The notes under the pieces: generated by a model
Database searches by the model: none
What the model saw: the letters and a program-made list of their open reading frames with translations, nothing else
What the model was told of the DNA's origin: nothing
Assembly (NCBI RefSeq): GCF_964340395.1
Contig: NC_135563.1
Coordinates: 8,638,655 to 8,702,654, forward strand
DNA from: Glandiceps talaboti
Lineage: Eukaryota > Hemichordata > Enteropneusta > Spengelidae
DNA length: 64,000 nt
Direction of reading: 5' to 3'
Program-made: the position numbers and the translations under genes
Shown here: positions 13,831 through 27,310 of the stretch, piece by piece
How positions within the stretch are numbered: position 1 is the first letter of the stretch
How the letters are laid out: every line of letters begins with the position of its first letter

Positions 13831-14237
13831 AACCTGAAACAAATGCCGACTGGCTCAACAAAAAACCTCACTAAAAACGATACATTTTATTGTCTGGCTA
13901 AACAAAAATCTTACAAACAGTGCTACATTTATTGTCTAGCTCAACAAAATCTTACCCACCAAATATAGTGTTACATTTTCTCGTCTGGCTCAACAAAATC
14001 TTACCATTAGTGTTACATTTCATAGTCTGGCTGACGGAAATCTTACCAATAGTGCTACATTTTCGTCTGGCTAAACGTATCAACAGTGCTACATTTTATC
14101 GTCTGGCTCAACAAATCTTACCAACAGTGCTACATTTTATCGTCTGGCTCAACAAATCTTACCAACAGTGCTACATTGTATCGTTTGACTCATCAAAACT
14201 GCATTGTATCTTCTGACTCAACAAAAATCTTACTATT
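13831..14237. repeat. 42-bp tandem array 1 with element-like left end
   Basis: Begins AACCTGAAACAAATG, the same terminus as the small element at 18338. It then carries about eight imperfect units of the form CGTCTGGCTCAACAAAATC / TTACCAACAGTGCTACATTTTA. The 42-bp period (14 codons) keeps frames open without implying a gene. Confidence 0.85.
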
Positions 14238-15080
14238 ACGTTTTATAGTTTTAGTTTTATCTAATCGAAAGCAGCAAGTTTACCCACTTCAATATTAAGT
14301 CATTTGTGACGTGATTCTTCTTACATACACCAAACTATTTCAGCGTGTTATTTCATGTTGATTTTACTTGTGATGATTTACCCTGTTGTATATTTTAACC
14401 AGCTTAATCTGACTTCCTCACCGTAAAGAGGTACAGAATATTTCATCTGTTGTAAGGACAACATACTTTTATTTTGTTCCTCTACCCATTAGAATTTAAA
14501 CAAGCTTTTATAGAAAATTTGCATTTTTATCATCAATTTGTGCACCAAATTATATATTTAAATCATCTATTCTTAACATATTGTCTAATTACAAACAATA
14601 ATTAATTATTGATAATTAATAATTAATTATGAATAATTGATAATTATCAATTATTAACTATGCATATATATTACTCATTAAAAGGCAAAACTACATCAGT
14701 AAGGTTTACATTAGACACACTGGCTTTGTCTTTATTTACATGCACACCAACTTATATGTGATTCCACTGTCTGGAGAGGATGTAGGAAGAGTTTCTATCT
14801 GTCCGAGCGAATATCCGCCTCCATTTCCCAAACAAGCATGTGGAAGGAATATATATAAGATTTGTACAAAAGCATATGCATACTATTATGTTATTGCAAC
14901 TGAACTAAGCTTCAGTAGTGCTGAGGGTGTGAAAGGTGTATGTCTGACTCTCTCTGACTAACTGTTGGGCCGAATGCAGCGATATCTGTTTGAGAGGATG
15001 TTACATTTGGTGTCTTGATTTCGTTCAAGGCAAAGCTAAAGAGATCTAATCCATGGTATCCATTCTAGATGTGAAAAAAT
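14238..15080. repeat. Composite element body, copy a
   Basis: About 840 bp, matched closely and in the same order by 15937-16738. Both start …ACGTTTTATxG.TTTAGTTTTATCTAATCGAAAG and end near TCCATTCTAG.TGTGAAAAA. It contains a local AT palindrome cluster (AATTAATTATTGATAATTAA and variants near 14600-14650). No defensible gene is seen. Confidence 0.85.
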
Positions 15081-15149
15081 GGGTGCATGGAAATGATGAC
15101 AAAGCCAAATTACGTACAAATTACGATAAAAATTACAAAACTAACAAAT

Positions 15150-15790
15150 GCCATCTGGCTCAAAATTAAAACCTAACTAACAACGTATATACATTCTATC
15201 GTCTTGCTAAACAAAAATCTTACCAACAGTGCTACATTCTTTGCCTAGCTCAACAAAATCTTACCAATAGTGCTACATTTTATAGTCTGGCTCTGACAGA
15301 AATCTTACCAATAGTGCTACATCTTCGTCTGGCTCAACAAAATCGTATCAACAGTACTACATTTTATCGTCTGGCTCAACATAATCTTCCAACAGTGCTA
15401 CATTGTATCGTCTGGCTCAACAAAATCTTACCAACAGTGCTACATTTTATCGTCTGGCTCAACAAAATCTTACCAACAGTGCTACATTTTATCGTCTGGC
15501 TCAACAAAATCTTACCAACAGTGCTACATTTTATCGTCTGGCTCTACAAAATCTTACCAACAGTGCTACATTTTATCGTCTGGCTCAACAAAATCTTGCC
15601 AACAGTGCTACATTTTATCGTCTGGTTCAACAAAATCTTACTAACAGTGCTACATTTTATCGTCTGGCTCAACAAAATCTTACCAACAGTGCTACATTTT
15701 ATCGTCTGGCTCAACAAAATCTTACCAACGGTGCTACATTGTATTGTCTGACTCAACAAAAATCTTACTATCACAGCTACATTTTATGAT
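15150..15790. repeat. 42-bp tandem array 2 (direct units)
   Basis: More than ten units. Those from about 15403 to 15730 are nearly identical, so this block is homogenised or recently expanded. The 145- and 128-codon frames here are periodic 14-residue repeats (VLHFIVWLNKILPT) and are not proteins. Confidence 0.95.
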
Positions 15791-15834
15791 CATCTTACTC
15801 GACAAATATTTCTCTTGATAAGATATTTTGAGCC

Positions 15835-15936
15835 TGACAATAAAATGTAGCACAGTTGGTAAGAATTTTGTTGAACTAGAAAACAAATGTAGTAGTGTTA
15901 GGAAGGGTTTTGTCGAGCCAGACGACATTTTGTTGC
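15835..15936. repeat. Inverted units of the 42-bp repeat
   Basis: Contains AATGTAGCAC, GTTGGTAAGAATTTTGTTGA and, further on, TTTTGTCGAGCCAGACGACA. These are the reverse complement of the array unit, so direct and inverted blocks face each other. Confidence 0.85.
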
Positions 15937-16738
15937 ACGTTTTATGGCTTTAGTTTTATCTAATCGAAAGCAGCCAGTTTACCCACTTCAATATTAAGTC
16001 ATTTGTGACGTGATTCTTCTTACATACACCAAACTATTTCAGCATGTTATTTCATGTTGATTTTACTTGTGATGATTGACCGTGTTATATATTTTAACCA
16101 GCTTAAACTGACTTCCTCACCGTAAAGGGATACAGAATATTTCATCTGTTGTAAGGACAACATACTGTTATTATGTTCCTCTACCCATTAAAATTTTAAC
16201 AAGCTTTTATAGAAAATTTTTATCATCAATTTGTACACCAAATTATATATCTAAATCATCTATTCTTAACATATTGTCTAATTACAAACAATTAATAATT
16301 AATTAGTAATTATGCATATATATTACTGATTAAAAGGCAAGTGACATCAGCAAGGTTTACATTAGCCACACTGGCTTTGTTATCATTTACATGCACACCA
16401 AATGTGATTTCACCGTCTGGAGAAGATGTAGGAAGAGTTTCTATCTGTCCGTGCGAATATCCGCCTCCATTTCCCAAACATGTCTGTGGAAGGAATACAT
16501 ATAAGATTTTGTACAAAAGCATATGCATACTATTTTTGTTATTGCAACTGAACTAATAAGCTTCAGTAGTGCTGAGGGCATGAAAGGTATACCGGGGTAT
16601 GTCTGTCTCTGTCTGACTACGTGTTGGACCGAATGCAGCGATATCTGATTGAGAGGATGTTACATTTGGTGTCTTGATTTCGTTCAAGGCAAAGCTAAAG
16701 AGATCGAATCCATGGAATCCATTCTAGTTGTGAAAAAA
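15937..16738. repeat. Composite element body, copy b
   Basis: Direct repeat of 14238-15080 with a few indels; for example the AT palindrome cluster is shortened here. Confidence 0.85.
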
Positions 16739-16841
16739 AAGCTTTTTTGCGAAAACACTATAAACCTACTGGCCTGGACTAATTGATCTTATTTTCCTTT
16801 GGAAGTCAAGAACATTCCTAGTTGTGTCTAGATAATAACAC

Positions 16842-17029
16842 GGTAAATCGTCACAAGTAAAATCAACATGAAATAACACGCTGAAATAGTTTGGTGTATG
16901 TAAGAAGAATCACGTCACAAATGACTTAATATTGAAGTGGGTAAACTAGCTGCTTTCGATTAGATAAAACTAAAACCATAAAACGTGCAACAAAATGTCG
17001 TCTGGCTCGACAAAACCCAATTCTTGATT
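16842..17029. repeat. Inverted fragment of the same composite element
   Basis: Reverse complement of the start of the body (…CACGTCACAAATGACTTAA, GCTTTCGATTAGATAAAACT). It runs straight into one unit of the array in forward orientation (GTCGTCTGGCTCGACAAAA). Confidence 0.85.
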
Positions 17030-18337
17030 TGCAAATGAGGTATAAATTTGATTTTGATCAAAGTACTTAAACTCAGATCGATTGGTAGATTATTAGTCCT
17101 ACATTATTTCAGTTGTTTCTAGACAAAGTATTTATAAAGGAGGATGCTATGATCTGAATGATAAATATTTGATCAAATAATGTCATTTTGGTCAAAAAGT
17201 AATTACTACTGTAGTATTGTGCCAGAGGCCTGGTGGGTTATTGATTTTGATATTTCTTGAAATATGTTGATTTTTCTGGCAGTATTTCAGGTAATTAACC
17301 GTATCGGTATTCAATATGGATCGTAAAATGAGCCGAGACATGTTCAGTTAGTTCACTGACACAGCTTGACTTTTATTAGTTCAAAGCTTACCTTACAGTC
17401 AAAACATTTGGTGAATGTAAACACCACAGTGGGAGTTTGTGCAGTATAAATCCTTATTCCGGATTTGATCAATAGTAAAGAAATATCGATTGTGCGGAAA
17501 AGAATTATCACTGGCAAATATACAGTTCAAAAAATCAACTTGACCTTGACCTCGATTTCCAAGGTCAGATGTCAGATTACTTCTCAATTTGTAGTCCATG
17601 TATATGTACTTATTATAACCAAGTCACGCTTTTAACGACGCGTTCCAGTTTACTGTGACACTATAATACACATCCTCTGTTCTCAGATGCTCTAGATATT
17701 ATCAATAGCATCGTTTAATACTCTTAAGCTTGTCGGTTCATGTATTTATCTAAATCGCAAAGAAGGCATTTGCAGTACATAAGCTCACACAATCTGCCTC
17801 ATTTGCCTGTACAACTTTCAAAACTGCAAATGTTTGTAATGTCTACTACAGATAACCCTCTTCAGATCAACTCTTTATTTTCTTATCAATAATAACAGGG
17901 GTACAACTATTCCACTTATCATTCTGTAAAGAGAACAGTTATTTTCATTAAAAATCAATGCATCATGCCATTATAGTGTACGGCAGCATGGAGATTAAGG
18001 TCACCGAACCCGATTGCATATATAGACATGAGTTTAGCTCTTTATCGTGATTCCATTTCTTTCCGATGACTGGTCATGACTTGCCTCTTCCAACTTGATT
18101 ACGTTGCGAGCAATATTACAATAAATTACGCCATTATCGATTTGACCAAAGGGTTAAAATGAAATTCACCGGACAAATCAACATCCATATAGAACAGTAA
18201 GTTATTCAGCTAATATAAGTGGAACTGCGTGCATAGAAATGAATCCCCGGCCCTTGGATTGTTCAAATCAAATTCAATAATGTTTCTTTGTATGCATCAT
18301 GAACAACATTCGAACCAGTATACCACAGAAGACAGTT
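17030..18337. other. No gene seen
   Basis: AT-rich. No motif, splice-framed exon or repeat recognised. Confidence 0.5.
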
Positions 18338-18672
18338 AACCTGAAACACAACATCGTGTGGCTCCACAAAAGATCTTACCATCTTACTAGCTATCCATCA
18401 TTGTTACATTTTATCGTCTGGTGTGATAACAATCCTACTAAACGTTGATACATTTTATCGTCTGGTGCGACAATAATTTGAAGGTGAAATTATGACATCT
18501 CAATCCTTTTAGGGTGTGGACTATCTCGCGCAAAGAAAACGTAGCAACTTTTGTAAGATCTTTGTCGTGCCAGACTGTGTTATCTACAGGTGAGCCCATG
18601 TTGCCTAGCTACATAATATAGCAGCGTTATCAATTTTGTTGTCAACTCAGACGACGATCTGTTTCAGGTTGA
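18338..18672. mobile_element. Small fold-back element related to the 42-bp arrays
   Basis: The ends AACCTGAAACA (18338) and TGTTTCAGGTT (18662) are inverted. Inside are two or three diverged direct array units (TACATTTTATCGTCTGG) on the left and inverted units (TTTTGTTGTCAACTCAGACGA) on the right. This gives the likely overall form of the family: termini, direct units, centre, inverted units, termini. Confidence 0.7.
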
Positions 18673-18831
18673 ATTATTAAACATTCAATATCGAGAGAAA
18701 CCTTTGGGGAAGCACAAAAATCCACCTTCTAAACAACGTTTTTCTTGAATCAAGTATGACATAGCCAAATCAAACGGAAGCTTAGCTTTCCTGTGTCAGC
18801 TAACGTAACCTTGAATTTAATTAAATAATAA

Positions 18832-18960
18832 CACATGCCGGCGAGGGCAATATCACAATTTAGTGCCTGCCCAAGGGCTGGCACTGATTTATCAAATTTT
18901 TGCTAAAGAGTGGTAGCCCGGGGGCAGGAATTAAATTGTGATATTGCCCAAGTACATGTG
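18832..18960. mobile_element. Fold-back element with GGGCAATATCAC arms
   Basis: Left arm CACATG then GGGCAATATCACAATTTA and CCTGCCC; right arm GGGGCAGG, TAAATTGTGATATTGCCC, then ACATGTG. Related but diverged palindromes occur near 19280-19330 and 23080-23220. Confidence 0.7.
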
Positions 18961-19317
18961 TTGTCAATATTAGTACACCGTCCACTCAGACATTCCTCCT
19001 CCCATTCCCATATTCATCACCATTCGTCATCAATAGAAAAGATTTCCCTGTCATGGTGCATTTCTAAACTGTATACTTGCAGATAACCATAGAATGCAGA
19101 CATGGTATTATTTGTAGGAGCTCGAGTGTCCCAACAGCCCATTTGTAATTATATATACATTTTTTCAAACTTTTTGCAAGAAATAAGCTTGTGTGTTTCA
19201 CTATAGTGATATCGTTATCTCGAGCGCGCAACACTGAAAAATATGCGCAGAAAAGATGCGCAACGGTCGAAATAATTCCAGCGGGCAATAGTGCCGGGCA
19301 TTAGTTTCTGCACGGGC

Positions 19318-19395
19318 GGGCAATATCACCGCTTGGGCAAAATAGTCTATTTAAAGAATGTCATGTGATTCGATTTTGACCAATGACAGCTTGTG
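19318..19395. repeat. Left partner of a distant inverted-repeat pair
   Basis: GGGCAATATCACC, CTATTTAAAGAATGTCA and TTTGACCAATGACAGCTT recur in the same order on the minus strand at 22202-22276. About 2.8 kb separates the partners, so they may be the ends of one larger element with no visible transposase. Confidence 0.55.
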
Positions 19396-19530
19396 TAGGA
19401 GCGTTGAGGTGTAGCAACATGTTATAAAATGAATAGTCATCGTCTTGTTCAAAGAGTGGCGGACGCCGCATATCCACGAAGGTGACAAAATGTAATGGAA
19501 CACATTTATCATCAGCAAATGACAACGGCT

Positions 19531-19637
19531 TTCAAATGGCAAAAGCTGAGTTCATAAACTTTATACTCTTAGTGCCTTCTGAATATGTAACAAACAATTT
19601 GCCAGAAAATGTATGAACTCAGCTTGTGCCCCTTTGA
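19531..19637. mobile_element. TTAA-family MITE, deleted fold-back version
   Basis: Begins …AAATGGCAAAAGCTGAGTTCATAAAC and ends in inverse …ATGAACTCAGCTTGTGCCCCTTT. Only the inverted ends survive, in about 107 bp, and the TTAA flanks have decayed to TTCA/TTGA. Confidence 0.65.
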
Positions 19638-20317
19638 TCTTCAACAAGCTTAATCTGACTTGAAACAAATATGTATTTTATGCATTAAATTTACATTAAA
19701 CCTAACGCATGTTTGCGTTAGACTAGTCGGAAGGAAATGATTTTCTTTGAAATTCTATAACATAATCACATCGATAGGATGTGGATAAGTGCTTTCATCT
19801 CAAGAGTAATCAAGTCGAGGTCGTAATTTCTAGGAGCATTCATTTTCTGAATTGCGGTAGTATTTCGCTGGGATTGTACAACAAGGCATATAACGCCTTT
19901 GTTTCCTTGTGAAAATGTCACCATTCCATTAAAACATGCGATTATGAAGGAATTGGTCCAAAATTTTAAATCGAAATATTTAAATAAATACTATATCCTG
20001 TAAAACTTAATACGTATAATACATGGTGACGAGGAGCTCATTTATCTAAAATAGTCTTAACATCACCAGAGTTTCTTTTTAAAATTAGCCGGAGTATTAG
20101 TATATGTAAACAAAGTAGTCCTCACAAGGAGTATGCAAACACCATTGATATCTTACAAAAATTGTCAAACGTCTAGTTTGAAATGAGATCTTTAAATTTG
20201 AAAACCATTAATGGAAACGACGGATAAATGACAAGTTAAATACATATCACTATTTTTTTTATAGATGGGCAAATTGTGGTGCAATTCTAACTAATCAAAG
20301 ACGTCTTCTTATGGCGC

Positions 20318-20512
20318 TCAATCAAGGCCAAAGGTCATTTCGTCAAATGATATAACAATACCGTCTTGCACACGATTTATTTGAAACTCTTGGATTTGTT
20401 TAAAAATGAACGCTGGGATCTGGAGAGTCATTTCATTATTTCGAATCACATAAACTTTGCCCAAATGCCAAGAAACACTAAATTCAAACTCTTGTTTGCT
20501 TCTACTGTTCAT
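20318..20512 (-). other. Unsupported 64-codon open frame
   Basis: I do not recognise this frame. It has even amino acid composition, no low complexity and a single ATG near its start (contains FEFSVSWHLGKVYVIRNNE). No splice sites, poly(A) signal or partner exon could be tied to it. It could be a small gene, a fragment of old mobile DNA or chance. Confidence 0.15.
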
Positions 20513-22201
20513 CCTTGGTTAATTTTCTTAGCAGCATGAATATGTAGTCGATGAACAATGAATATTCATGTCTCCTAATAAGGGCTTATTTCATTCGGAC
20601 AAATATTCAAGGACATGCATTGCTCATTTAATGCCTATTCTGTCTGCTAAGATCAATGGGACAACAGTGTACCACTCAAAGAACAATTATAGTGGTGAAA
20701 GAAGTTTCAATGTGGAATCGTTTGGCAATCGAGCGCAAGTTATGTGATGTTAAACCATGAAATTACTCTCCGGAATCTAAAAGCTTATGAAAATACCTTT
20801 ATATCCTGGAGTAGCCTTCCCGCTTTAGTGGAGAGTGTTTTGAAGTTTGATATTATAAAACAAGCTGATTTCACATGACACAGTGACCTTAACTGACATT
20901 AAACCTTACGGTAATTGTACCTTGAAACCATTAATTGGCATGTTAAAGCCTAGCTTATACAAGTTAAAGGTGACAGCTATGTAGATAGCTAATACCGAGA
21001 TTTGCAATTACAGAGGATTATTACAAGTGTGTTACTGGATGGAACAGATGTGTCATGTCAGGATGACTGACAACCATCTCACAATAACGCAAGTGCAGAG
21101 TTTATAATACGTTTTTTGTTAGGTTTGGGGATTTTGCTACTTGTTAAGTGTTACTTGCAGCATTCTATTTACGGAAGCTTACTTAACCACCACTTGATAT
21201 TAACAGAACTAAAATCAGATATAATATATAAAAACGATTTTATAACATATTTAGTATGTATGTACCAAGAAAAGTAGATGAAACCGCTATTTTCATAGAA
21301 GCTAACACCAGAGGACGATTTTGACCTCCGGTAAGGGGTGGGGGGTGGGGGGGGGTTATGTTTGAAAATCATTATGCATTGAAGTTACACATCGACAATA
21401 ACATTATACTAGAGTACTTATTGAGTCAGTGAGTATTCAAATGACACGACTGTCGGCATAATGATATTGAGGTTCTTTTACACGCTCTATTACTCGGATT
21501 CACCTTGAACTTGGTTCCTTTTAAGAATATTCATCTTACTATATACTCACTGATTTATAAGAGGCAATAAAGAGAGAGCTGAACAGTCACGACCACTTCC
21601 ATGATAAAAACGTATTCATTGTGACGGCACAAAGACAAACGAACAATGCATTGCAAAATTACGCGTTCGACAGCAATGACCGCCTTTACCTTTTTTATGG
21701 TAAAATACACATACCAACACGACTCTCTTCAGCGGTCGTACAATGAATAGGAGAGTTACTAGCTAAGTCTGTTTTCGCAGACACATTTTGATTCAGCTAT
21801 CTCATTGTTATGGTTTATCGCAAGTTGCGTATTGTAGAAAAGGAAGGAATAAGTGGGTGTTTCTATTTTACGATATACGTCTTCAGTTTTTATACTCTTA
21901 TTAAGCATGTACGTGGCTGACAACATCTTTTTTCCGATGTTTGAAAATGTGAATATTAAGAGAAGATTTTTATCTACAGTATATTGGTTATCGTGGTTAC
22001 ATTTTGACTGACACACATACAATTATTTACTATCCGGACACAAGAATACCAGGATAAAAATCAGTGATATGTATTGAGAGGGGAATATTTACGTACGTAG
22101 TTGTAGGGAAATTTATCTTCTCCGGTCGTTGTATCCATACATCACTGGATACAACAGGAACATGTTGATCTCATCGTATTTACACCCCAACATATTCTTA
22201 C

Positions 22202-22276
22202 AAAAGCTGTCATTGGTCAGATTTGAATTACTTGACATTCTTTAAATAGAGTATTGCTCACAAGGTGATATTGCCG
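22202..22276. repeat. Right partner of the inverted-repeat pair with 19318-19395
   Basis: On the minus strand it reads GGCAATATCACC, CTATTTAAAGAATGTCA and CTGACCAATGACAGCTT, matching the left partner. Confidence 0.55.
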
Positions 22277-22539
22277 TACTTTTTCAAATTGTTAATATAT
22301 TGACTGCGAGCGTAGAGACTGTGTATTACCCACTGGAGTCATTTAAACAACTACGCGTCCGTATTCTCTTCAATGCAATATGTGTAAACAACCAAATGTA
22401 TAAAACTGAATGTCCAACCCAAAATGCTTTCGTTTACCGCCTAAACGCAACATACGAATGTGGAATTCTGAGCTACCATACGTGGTATATCCGTTAATTA
22501 GTAAAGATAATTAATTAATAACCCATTAAAAATTAAAAC

Positions 22540-22960
22540 TACATCAACAAAATTTTCACGGCATATCGGATATGTTCCCTCTTTTATAATGAACAGAATG
22601 TATAATCCAACTTATTTGCAGTTTGAAGCTTGCATTATTTAGATGTAAACCAACGTAATTACTGGAAATCATTAATAATGCAAATGGGCAATTAAAATTA
22701 TAAGCTACATCAGCAAGCTTTGAAGGATATTGACTCATTGTTATCATCAATACATGCACTAACGTTTAAGCCTTATGTCCTTAAGATATTACCAAATTGC
22801 CTAAAACTGGTAAGTATGCAAATAACTTTAATTATTTAACTTGAAAGCTATATCAACAAGCTCTAAAGGATGCATGCACTTTGTTATCATCAACATTACA
22901 TTTGAAGATATGCGTTCTTAAGATATTACCCAATTACCGAAAATCGTTATTTATGCAAAT
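22540..22960. repeat. Degenerate ~137-bp tandem array with ATGCAAAT (array A)
   Basis: ATGCAAAT occurs at 22678, 22816 and 22953, spaced 138 and 137 bp. Each unit also carries AAGCTACATCA.CAAGCT or AACTACATCAACAA, and AAGATATTACC before the octamer. The unit is shared with array B at 26850-27310 and is faintly present in the composite bodies near 14660-14740. Confidence 0.75.
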
Positions 22961-24307
<1,347 letters not shown>

Positions 24308-24630
24308 CACACACATATATATATACATATATATTACGACCTATTATTATAGATATGCAAATTATATTTCGCAGAATGACTATATCTCTGGCGATCTCTT
24401 TGATGGGTCAAAAACGTCAGAAATGTTTAGCGAATAAAATAATCAGACTTAGAGTTTGGTTCATCGTTCGTATCTGCAGTCTTTGTTAAAACAACATCAC
24501 TTGCCTGTACTCAACAGTCTTGGCACATCTTGTAAGTTGTAATGACTATAAGTGTATAACAGACCTCAGTGTGTTTTTATCAGTCATCAGCATTTATACA
24601 ATATCTTGTTTACCAACTCCCAGTTCAAAG

Positions 24631-24631
<1 letters not shown>

Positions 24632-24726
<95 letters not shown>
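24632..24726. repeat. (TA)n microsatellite
   Basis: Uninterrupted TA of about 95 bp. Confidence 0.97.
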
Positions 24727-24729
<3 letters not shown>

Positions 24730-24879
24730 AGTGTGAAGTCTACAAGTAATTGCTATCTTGACTTAAAGATGAACACTCAGATTATGAACTTTTTCGCACA
24801 CACACTTTGTTACTACATGTATGTTTTAGTAATTTATTTTCGGACAATTTGACATTGATCAGCTTTTTAACTGAACTTT

Positions 24880-25092
24880 GATATGATATGATATATATCA
24901 TATATGATATGATATGATATTGTATGATATATGAAATGACATATGATATGATATGTTATATATGGTATGCTTATGATATGATATGATGTTTGATGATATG
25001 ATATGATATATGATATGATATGATATGATATATTATATGATACGATACGATACGATACGATACGATACGATACGTTACGATACGATATGATA
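24880..25092. repeat. Pentanucleotide array (GATAT)n to (GATAC)n
   Basis: ATGAT units with TATA interruptions pass abruptly into eight or so GATAC units near 25041-25085. The minus-strand Tyr/Ile/Ser/His frame is an artefact. Confidence 0.95.
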
Positions 25093-26849
25093 GTAGCTGG
25101 ACTGATTCTGTTTTCCACAAAAAAGAATTTTGACAGTGTGTATAATTGTTTTTAGATATACTGTTGTTTGCATACGGTACATTACTCGTAATTTCTTACT
25201 GAAAAAAAAAAAACTTTTTCAAATTATTTTGTGCAGGTAATCGACTCTCAATGAAAACATCTGCTGGATATTTTGTTATTATTCACTGGTTTCTTGAAGC
25301 ATGACACAGTTCTTTTCAAAGACGTGTAACCTACATGTATATCTTTAATAATCAAATCTATGTATAACGCCCTCTGGAGTTTGGAAGTCGGAGATGCATC
25401 AATTGTCCCTAGAGGAGATCACATGACTTGACGTTCAATCAGAAGCAATCTCGCTCTTTAGAAAACCATGTGGGACGAACAGTAGCAATTATAGTTTGCC
25501 GTGATAAAAATCAGAAGTGGGAGCCGAAGACGGTGTTATATGTATCAATTCTGTACAGAGGAGAGTACTATAATCAGAAGGCAAGTTTCTTTTTCCCGAA
25601 TTTTGTCATTGTGAAAACCCTTCGGTATGTTCAATCGAACACTTTGTAATTTTCACTGAACGCCGACTTCTTAAGAGTCGGGGTATGGGTTATCTTGAAC
25701 GGCGTACAAATTAATTTCTCACCTTTAGGAAATTGCTAATAACGGTTATACCGCTCGGTTCACTCTACTAATTGCAATTTTCAGGCATGGTGTGCATGCT
25801 TTGTGGCGTATCAATATACCAATACGAATACTCGAAGAAATTAGAACACAAGGCAATTACCGCGGTGTGTTTTTTCTATGAGATCGAATATCGGCTTCGC
25901 ATTTCAGATAATTTTTGAAATCTTTGCACAGCGGTGCAGTTATGTGTGGATTCATATGTATTAACTATATTTATACTGTTACTTGTGTAAAATTGTTGTT
26001 TGTGTTATTCTGTCAATCGATATACATGTATACGTTGATAGTTGGAAATACACTGTGCCTGTCGTCGACTTTGGTGATAGGTTGTGGTCAAAAGTGTTTG
26101 CGTTCGATGTCGTCAATAGCAGACTATTCCGGTTTCTTTCTTCTTCATTTTATATTAGTTTTTGCAAATTTCTTATTGCTTCATAAAATCGTCAACGCGT
26201 CGTAGTGTCGTTTTGACAGCACATCGATAAAGAACCAATCATAAAGATTGCCAAAAAAAACCTCCTACCCATAATGTCAAGCCTAGAAGAACAAGATGAT
26301 AACGTCGCGTTTGTACCTGCTTTCTATCACACAGCAGTGTCTCGCAGTCTTTCAAACTTGTTTTTCAATACGGAAGGCTTAGAGTAAAAGAAGTTTTGAC
26401 AGCAATCTTTGCATTTTACGTTTTCTGGTAAATTGAAATGTTGTTGTAATTGTTGTTTTTGTCGTTGCATCAACCTACCCAGAAATATTTGTAAACGATG
26501 AATTCCAAATCACGGTGCTGCACGTGTTAATAAATGAAATTGCTGAATTAATGCCCCGCCAATTCGTTCTATTAGTAACCTTACCTTGAAAGATAATTAC
26601 CATTTCTAGTAAGACGAACTCAATACAAAATAAACATCTTCAAATTACCAAATTATTACATGCAGGTTGTTTTTTTTTTTTTACAAATGATCCCAATTTT
26701 TGTTTTATTGGACGTAAGTTGTAGTGACGAAGTTTAAATGTAAAGATGTTGGATTAGAAGAGGTCTTACAAATTTCTGAGTCCTTTTTGCTATAGTTCTC
26801 TCCTGTATGTATTATTCATAAATAATGAAGCGGATATGTTGTAATTACG
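25093..26849. other. No supportable gene
   Basis: Short frames only (for example 25428-25649 and 25915-26205, both +). They have no recognisable motif and no splice support. Confidence 0.5.
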
Positions 26850-27310
26850 TTCTTTAGATATCTATGCAAATTATACTGATCACTATGCAAGCCACATCCA
26901 TCAAATTTATGATTTACACGAATAATAAGACCAACCTCTTATAGCAAGGTATATAGACTCTGAATCCACCAATATTAAGATATTACCTAATTACTGAAAA
27001 TCTTTGATAATGCAAATTCAACTCATTAATGCAACTCATTAATATGCAAGCCATCTCTAGTAGTACCATATGTACTATAATGCTCACAAAATTACACAGG
27101 ATTCTAATCATTCGCTAAAGAGGTACTGCCTAATGAATATATTTCATGTATGCAAATTAGTCTAATTAACATGCATAGATCTCGCCCAAAAAGTTATCAG
27201 CATGATGATTTGCCGAGACGAATGTTTGCAGAAAACTTTACTTACATAAAACCAAGCACTGAGATATTGCCTAATTACGATATTTCATAAATATGCAAAT
27301 TCATATTATT
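26850..27310. repeat. Degenerate ~143-bp tandem array with ATGCAAAT (array B)
   Basis: ATGCAAAT lies at 26864, 27010, 27150 and 27293 (spacings 146, 140, 143). Shared flanks are GATATT.CCTAATTAC before the octamer and CATGCA.G with CTC after it. Same unit as array A. Confidence 0.78.

Noticed and set aside
15314-15789. 145- and 128-codon open frames
   Set aside because: They are exact 14-codon periodic translations of the 42-bp minisatellite, and all frames of both strands stay open there.
15150-15790. CRISPR-like array
   Set aside because: The repeats are contiguous with no unique spacers, and the sequence is eukaryotic nuclear DNA.
24570-24632. CTGATGA on the minus strand next to the (TA)n tract at 24632
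   Set aside because: Followed by CTGATAAAAAC without a GAAA box or stems; only the heptamer matches.
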